Assembly: GCF_016097555.1 (NCBI RefSeq)
Contig: NC_054702.1
Span: 83,170,124 to 83,234,123, forward strand
Length of the DNA stretch: 64,000 nt
Source of the DNA: Gigantopelta aegis
Lineage: Eukaryota; Mollusca; Gastropoda; Neomphalida; Peltospiridae
Direction: 5' to 3'
Each line of letters starts with the position of its first letter. Position 1 is the stretch's first letter. Shown in pieces: positions 19,001 to 30,217 of the stretch. Under the pieces are notes generated by a model, which was not told the origin of the DNA, made no database searches, and was given only the letters and a program-made list of their open reading frames with translations. Made by a program: the position numbers and the translations under genes.

Positions 19001-20697
19001 TAGAAGGAGACCTCAAACACGTGTTAATGTGAGGGCATTTGGCAAACGGACTGTCCTGAGCGTGTAGGCATTAAAACTGGAGGTGCGGAATATATAGCTC
19101 AGGGTTAGAGTGATCAGGTTATCTCCCCATCTCAGTCAGTGCCCGACCACTGGTACATCAAAGGCATGTCTATGTCTATGAGGAAATGCACATAAAAAAT
19201 CTCTTTCTGTTTTATCCTTAGTAGTACCCTATGTGGCGGCAGCGAGTTTCATATTTTTCTCTGAATCGAACATGTAACCGTAGTTTGTGAAATGTGCCGA
19301 GCTGTCGTTAAATTGTTTTTCTTTCATGTTTTATTAAAATTAGTAGTGAGCTGGGTTAATCTATTTATAAGTAATAACTACCTTTGACTCAGGTATTTTA
19401 AATACCGTTTGACGGATGGAATAAACAAAAATGTTTCCTTTCAAAACTCCACACTGAACTACATAATTATATTACACACATTCATATTCTAATCAAATGA
19501 ATGTAGGTACATGTATATTGTAATTTTTACCATAGGTACTTGATGACAGGATAATAAACCATTTCCCAATGACACTAGTACATGATACGGTGGTTACTGC
19601 ATTGAGTTAGTCACTGTGATTGAAAGCCCAATGTCCGATAAACATTCAGTACTATTTTTGTTTTGTTTTATTTTGTTTTAACAGCACCCTATCCTAAGCA
19701 TTTTGATTCGCGTTTTATTCCCGGCCAGAACGAAGTGAGGATTTTACCCCGCCCATAATGCAAATTTTAAAACACGAAACTACATGAGAAAATTTTTAAA
19801 ATAAGTAAAAGAATACTTTTACAGCTTAATTTATATCATATGCTTCTTGAAAAATACCTTATGAAGTTGATATAATCAGGTATTAAAAACACTTCATCAG
19901 GACCATATATATTTTTTAATTATTTCAAGTCAGTTTTCAAATTTATATTTTTGCCTTCAGTGTCGGGAAAACGCTAGTTAAGCAACAGAAGTCAGAAACT
20001 TAGGACAATCTCTTTAACTTCTATACCGTGTTGTTGTGACCATGGCCAGGTGCATCAAAGGCTAGAGGTCGTCAAGGACTCTTTGAATCCATGGGATGCA
20101 TAAGCGTACGAGACAGGGGGGCAGGGGACGGGGGGTAAGTGCCCCCCCCCCCTCCCAGTGCTGGAACAAAACCTCAAATTCGGGCAAAAATGATGCAGAT
20201 ATTCGGGGAAAATGTGCTAACCTGAGACTTTTTTACCACGTATTTCCATCATTCTACAATCAAAATTAGTTATAATCTATGTAAAAATGCGTAGTGATTC
20301 GATTGCTATCCTATATAACTGTTTTGGTAGTAATGCTAATATGAATAAATGTTATTATCCATATTCTGGTATTTTCGGTAATTCGGGCAAAAATGGGAGC
20401 CCGTACGCCTATGATGGGAAGTGGGGCTAACATTCACTATTATTAAAAAATAATTTACTTACTAACGGCGATCCCGTCCATCGAGGCGCACCCAGCGGTT
20501 ATTGGATTAGTATTAGGGCATATTCTCCAGAGTCCATATGCACTGTAGGTCTGTTTGGATTGATCAGTGTACTTGTATCCCCATCCAGTGGTGGTGAAGG
20601 CGGTGAAATTACACACAACCGCTACAAGGAGAATTATGAACGCAATCTTCTTCATTAGCGTAGCCGCTTTGAAACTGGCCATTATACCACCAGCCAT
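14699..20697 (-). CDS. claudin/PMP22-like four-transmembrane protein B
   Basis: Three coding exons: 20697-20463, 15614-15465 and 14931-14699. Introns are GT-AG in phases 1 and 1, giving 205 aa. Exon 1 starts at the ATG of MAGGIMASF, encodes TM1 and the loop signature GLWRIC with a second Cys 9 residues later. Exon 2 (WMAISQTFAVFGFVGIDVV) gives TM2 and the start of TM3. Exon 3 gives the rest of TM3, a short loop, TM4 (about VVALLLELVVGVLLLLD) and a Gln-rich tail with repeated SQQ ending in PC. The middle exon has the same length (150 nt) and phase as in gene A, so the two are tandem paralogs. The last exon is longer than in A because of the extra tail. Intron 1 (15,615-20,462) carries a 2.4-kb transposon. 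The role is membrane-associated but unspecified. No second copy of its first exon was seen. Confidence 0.8.
14943..15133. repeat. imperfect ATA/ATG/ACG triplet array
   Basis: Runs of aat, gat, gac and gatgat units with interruptions, in intron 2 of claudin-like gene B next to the exon 3 acceptor. Confidence 0.85.
15723..15992 (+). mobile_element. SINE with variant tRNA-like head and tail A
   Basis: The head reads cttagtcggttgagtgctcg with a B-box-like aggatcgaacc and is distinct from heads I-III. The body is shortened, and tail A ends gtcgttaaacaaaacaaac. It lies in intron 1 of claudin-like gene B. Confidence 0.75.
15993..16112. repeat. (TAC)n/(TAT)n triplet array
   Basis: About 40 triplets, mostly TAC with TAT blocks, directly attached to the 3' end of the preceding SINE. 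Confidence 0.95.
17602..18446. mobile_element. nested inverted-repeat unit
   Basis: Both ends carry TGGGGCC(A/G)TTCAAAT followed by (A/G)TTACGTAA, inverted relative to each other (17,602-17,625 and 18,423-18,446). Variants of the TTACGTAA motif also occur near 18,145. It is either a separate MITE inserted in the larger element or part of that element's structure. No coding capacity. Confidence 0.6.
18019..18077. repeat. 26-bp hairpin
   Basis: Arms of 26 bp (18,019-18,044 and 18,052-18,077) pair with one mismatch around a 7-nt loop. The left arm starts TCCCGTGTGAGACCG. Shorter inverted similarity (atact/agtat) extends outside the arms. Confidence 0.9.
19082..19310 (+). mobile_element. degenerate SINE
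   Basis: Recognisable pieces in order: atatagctcagggttagag, ccactggtacatcaaaggc, cataaaaaatctc and tgccgagctgtcgttaaat. Much more diverged than the other copies, so presumably old. It lies in intron 1 of claudin-like gene B. Confidence 0.6.
19311..20097. other. intron 1 of claudin-like gene B, anonymous part
   Basis: AT-rich; nothing recognisable. Confidence 0.5.
20099..20413. mobile_element. candidate small inverted-repeat element
   Basis: The ends CATAAGCGTACG (20,099-20,110) and CGTACGCCTATG (20,402-20,413) are near-perfect inverted repeats. The motif attcgggcaaaaatg occurs twice inside. Exact borders and target duplication could not be fixed. Confidence 0.4.
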
Positions 20698-20986
20698 GAT
20701 TATACTCGTCAAATAATTGTCTTTAATATCAATATTACGAGTAAATATTGTCCAAAACGTTGATAACTTTGTTGAAATAACATATATGTATAGACCTCCA
20801 ATACACTAATAACGCGTTGACCTTTTACGCATTGTGGGTTTTTGTTTTGACAACCGCCAAACTCCCATTTTCAATTCATTCTTCTTTAGCAGTAATGCCG
20901 TCTTTATGATAAGAGTATTCCTTTCAATATCACACTGTAGAATAATGCGATCTCACTCGATGTATGACTACAGTGATTGTATAGGA

Positions 20987-21366
20987 GACCGGCGTAGTGG
21001 TTAGGCCATCGGTCTACAGGCTGGTAGGTACTGGGTTCGGATCCCAGTCGAGGCATGGGATTTTTAATCCAGATACCGACTCCAAACACTGAGTGAGTGC
21101 TCTGCAAGGCTCAATGGGTAGGTGTAAACCACTTACACTGACCAGTGATCCATAACTGGTTCAACAAAGGCCATGGTTAATGCTATCCTGCCCGTGGGAA
21201 GCGCAAATAAAAGATCCCTTGCTGCTAATCGGAAAGAGTAGCCCATGTAGTGGCGACAGCGGGTTTCCTCTAAAACATCTGTGGTCCTTAACCATATGTC
21301 TGACGCCATATAACCGTAAATAAAATGTGTTGAGTGCGTCGTTAAATAAAACATTTCTTTCTTTTT
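20987..21366 (+). mobile_element. SINE (head II, tail B), complete with TSD
   Basis: The head (ccggcgtagtggttaggcc, B box GGTTCGGATCC) is followed by the shared body and tail B (gttgagtgcgtcgttaaata), ending in a TTTC-rich stretch. A perfect 13-bp target duplication TGATTGTATAGGA lies at 20,974-20,986 and 21,367-21,379. Confidence 0.92.
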
Positions 21367-21525
21367 TGATTGTATAGGAAATATGTTAACAAGTATGAAT
21401 ACCAATACAGTATAAAGATCGTTCTATTTTTATACGGATTGGGATGAGTGAAACGAAAGAAAAGAAATATCTGTTTAACGTTACCTCTGAACATTTTAAA
21501 AGGCTATTAATGCTAAAACACGTTG

Positions 21526-22027
<502 letters not shown>

Positions 22028-22151
22028 TCGTTAAATAAAACATTCCTTCCTTCCTTCCTTCCTTCTATACAGATTGCTTCTTCCAAAAAAGCAGCAATGG
22101 ATATTTTATATGTATATACAGTACATACCACAGACTTCGATGTACCAGTCG

Positions 22152-22432
22152 TCCAGATACCGACTCCTAACCCCGAGTGAGTGCTCCGCAAGGCTCAATG
22201 GATAGGTGTAAACCACTTGCACTGACCAGTGATCCATAACTGGTTCAACAAAGGCCATGGTTTGTACTATCATGCCTGTGGGAAGCGCAAATAAAAGATC
22301 CCTTGCTGCTAATCGCCATGTAGTGGCGACAGCGGATTTCCTCTCAAAATCTATGTGGTCCTTAACCATATGTCTGACGCCATATAACCGTAAATAAAAT
22401 GTGTTGAGTGCGTCGTTAAATAAAACATTTCT
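22152..22432 (+). mobile_element. SINE (family II), 5'-truncated with TSD
   Basis: Lacks the whole tRNA-like head and starts at tccagataccgactcc. Body and tail B are complete. A perfect 16-bp target duplication TTCGATGTACCAGTCG lies at 22,136-22,151 and 22,433-22,448, so the truncation happened at insertion. Confidence 0.92.
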
Positions 22433-22448
22433 TTCGATGTACCAGTCG

Positions 22449-23137
22449 AAGCTAAGGCACTTGTTGAAATTAAAAACAAAACAAAAAACTTCCAGCGCTC
22501 GATATTGCGACCCATTCTTTATTAGACGAGGGCTAACAAACAGTTACATCCCGCTCCTGTGACAAGTGGATATTCAATTGTGAATCGAAATATTATTCTT
22601 CATGAGTCGAATTTACGAAGCGTGTAATTACATTCATTTACAATTGCTTAAACACCTGCATTTAAAAAAGACAATCTTTGTAAATTCGGTCCTTTATATT
22701 CATTATACTGTAGTTTATGTATATGTTTATTTTGTTTACTAGAGTATCACATGACAATATACATACAATATTCATACTATATATAATCACGTATTGTCAC
22801 TCAGCCTACATAGGCTTATGAGATACTTAAAACATAAAATGCGAAATATCATTCATATAAAATATAATATGTATATGTATATAAAAGCAAAAATGTATTA
22901 CATAATTTAAAAAATATTAATAAAATCTAATTTCGTAATTAGACCATACTATATAAAATTATTTTAAAAATCGTATTCCGCAGAAACCACCTAAGGTAAA
23001 GTGTATATTAAAATAATCGATGATACGTCTTATATAGGTTTTCTTATTTTTGAAATGTTTTTCGTTTTTGAAACACATTAAAAAGAGTTCTTGCTATTAA
23101 AAATTGATTTTCCTGTTTTATTATTAAAATTACTTTG
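22449..23137. other. gene-free AT-rich sequence
   Basis: Very AT-rich with no supported feature; may include the 3' untranslated end of the adjacent minus-strand LINE fragment. Confidence 0.45.
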
Positions 23138-23836
23138 TTATAAACTGAAAGGGTTTTTAAATCGCATATTAACAACTAAAGGATATCTAAGATATTCGTA
23201 AAAAGGGCATAAAAATAAAACGTGTTTCATCTTCAGCACTATGCCGACAAAAGGGACACACTCGTTCTATTAATGGGATTGGAGGCCTGTGATATCTTCC
23301 TGTTTCTAGACATACGGGAAGGTTACCAGCTCTAAATTTAGATAAAACTTTTCTATAGGGTCTAGGAACCATTAAATGTGTATACTTTTCTGGTAAAAAA
23401 AAAATCATTTTTAAATTGCCTGTAAAATCTAAGTTTCCATATCTCTTTAAACCAATTATACTCATCGTTTCTTTATAACATAACCGTAACTGATCTTAAT
23501 GCTGTTCTGACCGGCTTGTTCAACTCTCTTTCCAAGTTAATATCTGTTTTATATGCAACAGTCTGTATACGTTTTGTCCATGATTTTGCATGTCTTTTAG
23601 ACCACTTGTGGATTTGTGATAAAAGTCTTTCACCGTTTATGTTTTCTAACTTAAACAATTGTTTGAACACCTCAACATGTTGTTTTGTTACACAAGAGAA
23701 CCAGCCCATGTTGCCACGCGTTGCTATGTATTTGAGCTCGTCCGCCTGGAGCCAAGAAAGAAACGACACGCTCTGTTCTTTCTTAACAGTATTCACTACG
23801 CCGTGTCCATACAGTTCCCATATAGCTGAACCATAA
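23138..23836 (-). mobile_element. LINE fragment, C-terminal end of the polyprotein
   Basis: Minus-strand reading in pieces: AIWELYGHGVVNTVKKEQSV, then an open stretch to 23,473, then a new frame with YRKVLSKFRAGNLPVCLETG and a zinc-knuckle-like CPFCRHSAEDETRF. A further shift leads to CPFYEYLRYPLVVNMRF. This layout (helical region, R-F-AG--L--ETGRY, CxxC then C-P-Y) is known from the C-terminal part of non-LTR retrotransposon proteins downstream of the reverse transcriptase. At least two frameshifts; the 5' part is absent, as is normal for dead-on-arrival LINE copies. The clade is not assigned. Confidence 0.7.
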
Positions 23837-23849
23837 TGTATATTAATAG

Positions 23850-24580
23850 ACCTCTTTCACATTCCACTGCGCATGTCTGTGTCGCGGGAACCCAAAAATT
23901 CTGTTGACATCCAACAAAGACTTATTGAAGACATTTATGAATTATTGCTTATCACGAAATAAAAATATATTTTGTTGTTAACGCCCGAGAAACCATCGGT
24001 TCGGATCCGTATACAGTAAATATCGAATATGGGCTGAAATAATATTAATGTGTGTGCGTATGCGCGTGTGTATGTATGCAGATATTTATCGTATTTAACA
24101 TGATTTAAATATTTATTAAGCATTATACGGATAAATACATTCAGGATTTCTTTTCACCCAGTTATTTTGTTCGGTATTTGGAATAAAATTAAATGATACA
24201 TATGAAATTTGAGCTACGGTGGTAACGGTACTATAAAATATTAGAATTAGGGCACAATCTGTAGTGGAGGGACGCAGTCTAGTTGGTGGGGACGTGGGCA
24301 AAAGCCATATTTTAAACCGGGTTTATAAAAGTGGGGCTACAATCTCTCCACCCCCCCCCCCCCCCCCCACCACCACCTCCGTCTTCTCGGTTGCTACCGA
24401 CCTGAGAATGGTCAAAAATGTAATTGTATTGCATATACAGCTATTTATATTCGAAGCAAGATTATTTATCTTAAGAAACATGTAAATTTTATTTATAACC
24501 GACTAGCCGACAGCTTGATAATATGGCTACAAATTCAGGATAGTCTCTTTATTATAAACTCATGAGGGTTTATTATGCGC
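23850..24580. other. gene-free sequence
   Basis: No supported gene. Includes an 18-base poly-C tract at 24,351-24,368 followed by a CCA-rich patch. Confidence 0.5.
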
Positions 24581-24780
24581 AGTTATAAGGCCAATCTGAT
24601 TAAAATTAGCTCTATTGGTCTACCAGTAGATCTAACAGCACTGCGTGGACTCCCATGTCCAGGTGACATTTCGTCTAAATAATAATTTTAATATATCGAC
24701 AATTCACACTTCGCCTTTTATAACGTTATTTGGGAGCATACAAATTCTAAAATTATCTGGCGAGACTATGTATGCGGCCG
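24581..24780 (-). mobile_element. fragment of an inverted-repeat element related to 48,165-48,710
   Basis: Over about 190 bp the reverse complement matches the right half of the 48-kb element, including gttagatctactggtagacc and gagctaattttaatcag. Only one end is present, so it is truncated. It lies in gene-free DNA. Confidence 0.7.
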
Positions 24781-24998
24781 CCGTACCGCAAACCATTATC
24801 AATACATACGGGCCGGGTTAGGCGACTGCTCATCTGCAGTATATATAACTCCAGGTGTTTAAATTTTTTTAAAGAACTGAATCAATCTTCAATTTTACAT
24901 TACAAATTATTTATTTTATAAAATAAAACATGTTTTAATGCATTGTTGAGATCGGTCTGGTGAGATACATGTTTGTTTTGTGTGTGTGTGTGGGGGGT

Positions 24999-25024
24999 GG
25001 GGGGGGGGGGGGGGGGGGGGGGGG
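24999..25024. repeat. poly-G tract
   Basis: A run of 26 G after a short (TG)n, next to the start of a SINE. Confidence 0.95.
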
Positions 25025-25031
25025 AGGGGGT

Positions 25032-25235
25032 GTTAACAAAACCAGTAGAGCAATTTGATTAATTAATCATAAGATATTGGATTTCAAACATATGGTAATT
25101 GTGATACGTAGTCATAAGAGGAAACCCGCTACATTTTTTTTTCTAATGCAGCAAGGGATATTTTATATATGCACTTACCCACAGACAGAAAAGCACATAT
25201 CACGGCCTTTAACCAGTTGTGGTACACCGATTAGG
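25032..25235 (-). mobile_element. SINE (tail A), partial
   Basis: Read on the minus strand it gives body then tail A; the tail end is at 25,032 and gaggaaacccgctac lies near 25,116. The head is missing. Confidence 0.7.
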
Positions 25236-25315
25236 TGAGATACAAAGCTACTGCAAAGTTATTTGATTACAGGAACGAATCTCCTCAGTGGATCATTTTC
25301 TGAATGGTTTTTTCC

Positions 25316-25595
25316 CGTTCCAGCCCATCACTGGTATATCAAAAGCCTATCAAAGTGCATATAAAAGATTCCTTGCTGCTGCTGGAAAAATTATCTCGAG
25401 CTATTGATTTATTATGTCGAGCGCTTAACATTTCAACTCTCGTCATCTTCATCTTTTGCAAATTCTCTATTTTGACTGGGAGTGGACGTGGTTCCAAACA
25501 GTGCATCACAACTGGTCAAAGGCCGTGGTATTTGTTTTCCTGTCTGTGAAAGTGTGCATATAAAGATCCCTTACTACTAATGAAAAAATGTAGCT
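25316..25595 (+). mobile_element. two SINE body fragments
   Basis: Similar body pieces at 25,316-25,395 (atcactggtatatcaaaag, gcatataaaagattcc) and 25,485-25,590 (aactggtcaaaggccgtgg, gcatataaagatccc). Each is followed by the TCGAG-rich repeat, so a SINE body plus repeat appears to have been duplicated as a unit. Confidence 0.6.
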
Positions 25596-25945
25596 TATGA
25601 TCTTGAGCTCTCAACTTATTATCTCAAGCTATCAATGTGTTATGTCAAGCGCTCAACATATTAACTCTCGTCAACATGTATGTCATTTTCTTTTGCAATT
25701 TTCTTTTTGGTTGTACAGTACTGATACAGAAGTCGAGAGCTAAAGATAATAAGTCGAGCGCTGGAGACAACAAATCCAGCACTAGAGATAATAGTCAAGA
25801 GTTTAACATAATAATTAGCACTCAGTCAAACGCTCGAGATAATATAAGTCGAGCACACGAGATAATAGGCCCAAGTCCCGAGCGCTTGAGATAATCAGTA
25901 ATGCGCTCAAGATAATAAGTTGAGAGCTCGAGATAATTAAAGACG
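25391..25945. repeat. GAGCGCTC/GATAATAAG palindromic repeat array
   Basis: Variants of GTCGAGCGCTYGAGATAATA occur many times. From 25,735 to 25,945 they point one way. From 25,391 to 25,670 the reverse complement (tattatctcgagc and similar) dominates. The core GAGCGCTC is itself a palindrome. A longer duplicated phrase, aactctcgtc followed by a cttttgcaa stretch, appears at about 25,435 and 25,664. Confidence 0.75.
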
Positions 25946-26528
25946 AGTGTGCATTCAGCATTCGCAGAAAAAAAGCTCGATCGATGTTTACTTGTGGCTT
26001 AAACGTACTTTGATGACGTCAAATATCGAAAACGTAGATATGAAAATACACGTCAGGCCCCCGAACCTGAAGTGCCCCGGGCCCCCCAAGGGCCTATATA
26101 TATATATATATATTATTTTTAGACGGACAGCACGCGCACACCGCATCCAGTCTATATGAGCCTTAACAACAAACTATTATCCCATATCCTACAAATAGAG
26201 CATGGTTAGCTGATATCAGTCAATGAGTGTGTGGACGGAGTGTGCTTGCGTATGTGCGCACATATATAATGTTATACATTGGGGACTTGGGATGGGGGAA
26301 ATGGTAGAGCCAGTGGTGGGATAATTTACTCAAAGGAAAAGTCATTCTAGAGATATATATCTATATAGCCATCAAATAATTATTTACACTGATATGAATT
26401 TTGAAAACCCCAACAAAAACCTACTGAACTTATATTATACACTGAAAGTTCAAACACACTGAAACAAAATAGGCTGTTCGTCTTAATCATGTTTAACTTA
26501 ATAAGCACGAGAGCCGGGATACAATATG
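25946..26528. other. gene-free sequence
   Basis: Nothing supported; short (TA)n at about 26,094-26,111. Confidence 0.5.
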
Positions 26529-27080
26529 TGGTGGTAGAGCTGTCGCTGGGACTAGGATCCCCTCCCCGTCTATCCAGAACCCGACTATATGGTCCTGGTG
26601 TGTATTATCCAGTCAGTACCGGCCTCAGTGGCGTAGTGGTTAGGCCATCGGTCTACAGGCTGGTAGGTACTGGGTTCGGATCCCAGTCGAGGCATGGGAT
26701 TTTTAATCCAGATACCGACTCCAAACCCTGAGTGAGTGCTCCGTAGGTGTAAAACCACTTACACCGACCAGTGATCCATAACTGGTTCAACAAAGGCCAT
26801 GGTTTGTGCTATCCTGCCTGTGGGAAGCGCAAATAAAAGATCCCTTGCTGCCTGTCGTAAAAGAGTAGCATATGTGGCGACAGCGGGTTTCCTCTAAAAA
26901 AAATCTGTGTGGTCCGTAACCATATGTCTGACGCCATATAACCGTAAATAAAAATGTGTTGAGTGCGTCGTTAAATAAAACACTTCTTTTCTTTATCCAG
27001 TCAGTAGAAATGTTTTACATACATGTATATAAAAGATATCTTGCAATTTTTCAGTAAGAGTAACCTATGTATCGGGAACA
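26529..27080 (+). mobile_element. older SINE remnant hosting a younger SINE
   Basis: Left part (gtagagctgtcgctgggac, ggtgtgtattatccagtc) and right part (gtatataaaagatatcttgc, agtaacctatgta) read as one diverged SINE once the insert at 26,619-26,993 is taken out. Confidence 0.55.
26619..26993 (+). mobile_element. SINE (head II, tail B), complete with TSD
   Basis: Head ccggcctcagtggcgtagtg, B box GGTTCGGATCC, shared body and tail B with TTTC end. A perfect 13-bp target duplication TATCCAGTCAGTA lies at 26,606-26,618 and 26,994-27,006. Confidence 0.92.
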
Positions 27081-27087
27081 AGTACCA

Positions 27088-27092
<5 letters not shown>

Positions 27093-27173
<81 letters not shown>
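27093..27173. repeat. (CT)n microsatellite
   Basis: About 40 perfect CT units. Confidence 0.97.
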
Positions 27174-27176
<3 letters not shown>

Positions 27177-27321
27177 GGTTTTTTCCATTTTGTTTCGTTT
27201 AGCTTTGTTGTTTGTTTGTTTTAGGGTTTTGGGGATGTTGGGGGTTTTTTGTATGTTGAAACAAACAAAAAATGGGTGTAGGGGTGGGGTTGATAGTGGC
27301 TAAAACTAAAACGTTTATATA

Positions 27322-28924
27322 CTACTCAAAAGAATTTAAGGGTCAAAAATTTATAACCAAACAAGTTTCAGAGTGTATTAGATTGATGATGTAAACTACA
27401 CCAAATTTTTTATTTATTGTTCCATATTTACAAAAAAAACACAAATAAACGTCACTGTATACAAGAAAGTCACATGACATGCTGTCAAAGTTGAAGGTTG
27501 TCAAACATGGATTTTACACATTAGAACATTCGTTTAATAGTGTGTGAATCCACCCCTGGCGCGAATACACTCGACACATCGTTGCCTCATGCTGTTGATC
27601 AGACGTCTGAAGAACTCTTGGGAAATGGCCTGCCACTCTGCCATAAGAAGTTGACCCAGATCATGAAGGTTGTCCGGAGGGGCATGGTTATCCCGAACTC
27701 TCCTGCATAATTCGTCCCAGGCGTACTCTATTGGGGCCAAGTCAGGCGAATATGCTGGCCAATCCATCCTGGCGATACCTTGTTGTCTGAGAAAGTCCGT
27801 TACCACCCTGGCGCGGTGGGGTCTGGCATTGTCATCCTGCAGAACTGCCCCGCCGCCAATCTGCTGATGGCCTGGGAGAACCAACGGCCGGATAATCTCA
27901 TTCAGATAGCGGATTCCATTCAGATTGCCATCCACCACATAGAGGGGGGTCCTGTGGTGGATAGAGATGCCGCCCCACACCATGACGCTGCCACCACCGA
28001 AACGGTGACGTTGTCTAACGTTAACGTCAGCGTAGCGCTCCCCAGGACGTCTGTAGACACGAACCCGACCGTCGTTGAACTGGAGACTAAACCTGGACCC
28101 ATCAGTGAACATCACTCGAACCCCACTGAACACGTTGCCACCGCAGATGAAGCGTGCACCAGTGACGTCTGGCCGTTCTGTGACGTGGTAGGAGTGGTGG
28201 TCGAACAGCCTGGCGACGGCAGCGTAGATTATTGGCTCTCAGACGATTGCGTATGGTTTGATCAGACACTCGAGTTTCAGTCGCAGTCCGCAGATTGTCA
28301 CGTAATCGGCGTGCAGTGGTTGTGCGTTGACGTAGAGCCATATTGGTGATGTAGCGGTCCTCTCTATTTGTAGTGTTTCGGGGTCTTCCCGAACGTGGAC
28401 GATTTCGAACAGAATTCGTTGCTTGGTACCGTTGCCACAGTCGGCCAACGACACTCTGACTGACACCAAGTCTCAGAGCAACATTTCTTTGCGTATTGCC
28501 ATCCTGAAGCCAAGCAATAGCCCTTCCTCGATCTTCGATAGTCAGTTGAAGTCGTACCATTGTCGAATTTGGAGTGTGCACCGTACACGAACGCAAGCAC
28601 CAATTATACGGAAATTCAGCATTGGGAACATGGAATACACGTGCAAAGCGTGCAAATGAAGCGCTTTGTGAAAAAGCAAGTTATGGGCACTTAGCAGACC
28701 TTTCGCTTTCGCCCTAATTTACGTGCAAATGTAAGCATGTTTTCGCCATTAGAACTAGTCGACAGTGTCAATGACAGTGAATTTTAATTCATTTATGGGT
28801 TGCTTAGACCCACTTTCGTCAAAATGGAACAATACCATGCGTGACATTATGGTCTAGCTAATATAATTGACATTCAGAAAATAATGTCGAAAATATCGTC
28901 TGACCCTTAAATTCTTTTGAGTAG
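27322..28924 (-). mobile_element. Tc1-like DNA transposon
   Basis: A 1,603-bp element with inverted ends CTACTCAAAAGAATTTAAGG (left) and the reverse complement (right). It is flanked by TA at 27,320-27,321 and 28,925-28,926, the Tc1/mariner target. The transposase reads on the minus strand between the ends. No other element interrupts it. Confidence 0.92.
27534..28560 (-). pseudogene. Tc1-like transposase, one frameshift
   Basis: Starts at ATG 28,560 (MVRLQLTIEDRGRAI). The N-terminal half has a helix-turn-helix (TQRNVALRLGVSQSVVGRLW) and a second Tc3-like segment with SGRPRNT. The reading shifts by one base near 28,118, between HLRWQRVQWG and VMFTDGSRFSLQ. The C-terminal half carries a DDE-type catalytic core: D in FTDGSRF, D in DDNARPH and E in SPDLAPIEYAWDE, the D34E spacing usual for Tc1. 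It ends GGFTHY at 27,534. The length without the extra base would be about 341 codons, normal for the family. One lesion only, so probably recently active or still mobilisable in trans. Confidence 0.9.
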
Positions 28925-29040
28925 TAAATATATATATATATTTTTTTTAAAAACCCATTGCGGTTTGAGACCTATAAATATGCACTTCCGGGGAAATAAC
29001 TCTAAACGACAAGTTTAGTCGTGGAGTTGATGGTAAATTA

Positions 29041-29170
29041 GTTTGTTTTGTTTAACTACACAATAGCACATTGGATGTCAGACGTTTGGTAATTTTTAAC
29101 TTATTGTCGTAGAGGAAACCCGCTACATTGTTCATCATGTGATTCATCTTTTATATGCACTTATCCACAG
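29041..29170 (-). mobile_element. SINE fragment (tail A)
   Basis: Tail A at the left (gtttgttttgtttaac), then ggatgtcagacgtttgg and gaggaaacccgctac. The head and part of the body are missing. Confidence 0.65.
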
Positions 29171-29211
29171 ATAGGAAACCATAAATTAAAGTCCGAACCA
29201 CATTTTTAACA

Positions 29212-29871
29212 ACTATTGTCCGAACCAAATTGTTAACAACTACAAAAAATTACTCTCCTACCTTTAATTGCCGTTAGATTTCCTCCAAAGTTTGTCCAAA
29301 CACAAATCGTAAAAAACCCACTACAAATATACAGATTCCACACACGAGACTGCAACGATGTCGCCGATATTGTCTTTGCTGAGATTGCATAGAGTAAAAA
29401 ATACATGCAGTTTTCTGCCGTCTGCCATGTTGCTTGTTTATGGAATACTCTTCAAGAGGGGTGAAAGCCTCCAAAGTATGTGACACAATTAATATGAAAT
29501 CGATGATCTCTAGTGGTATCTTTAAAATAATAATAATATTTTTTTTTATTAATATGACATCATCACGTTTGCTTTTATATCATAACATGTTATGATGTTG
29601 TTAGATTAAGTCCTATCCTATCACCCCTCTTGAAGAATATTCCATAAAAAGTCAAAATGGCAGCTGATACAAAATTACATGCTTTTTTCCCTATGCGCTC
29701 TCAGCGAAGTCGATATAGGTGACATGGTTATTATCTGGTATGTGGAATCTGTGTCATTGTAATGGTTTTTTCAAGATTTGTGTCTGGACACACTTTGGAG
29801 GAAATCTAACAGCAATTAAAGGTAGGAGAGTAATTTTTCGTAGTTGTTAACAATTTGGTTCGGACAATAGT
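29212..29871. mobile_element. fold-back element with 250-bp arms
   Basis: The left arm (29,212-29,463) and right arm (29,621-29,871) are diverged inverted copies around a 157-bp AT-rich spacer. Matching landmarks are ttgtccgaaccaaattg with tttggttcggacaa, and cttcaagaggggtga with cacccctcttgaag. A further partial copy of the same sequence follows at about 29,880-29,990. No protein is encoded; the 70-aa open frame in the left arm is not credible. Confidence 0.75.
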
Positions 29872-30217
29872 AGTAGTAGTAGAGAACTACGAAAAAATAC
29901 AATAGATTACTCTCCTACCTTACAGTGACACAGATTCCACATACAAAACTCATGATGTCAGTCATATCGACTTTTCTGAGAATGCATAGGCAGGGCTCGA
30001 CTTTAGTGAGGGTATTTTGGCTACTGATTTCTCACTTGGACTACCAGTTATCTAGCCCAAGTACTCTGACTGTAAGAGAGCTAGACGGACATTTGGACAT
30101 ATACGTTCTCATTACAGTCAGAGACCAAGCTATGTAATTTTTTGGCAATTGCCGACCACCAAAAAGTAGTAAAAGATTTCCGCTCTAATACCACAACAAT
30201 CCTATGTTTGACGTCAT

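Noticed and set aside
20987-21060. tRNA gene at SINE heads (A and B boxes present here and at 26,619, 50,996, 53,769)
   Set aside because: The boxes are followed by the common SINE body and poly-repeat tail and no complete cloverleaf could be drawn; these are tRNA-derived SINE promoters.
27780-28349. 189-aa plus-strand open frame
   Set aside because: Antisense to the Tc1-like transposase.
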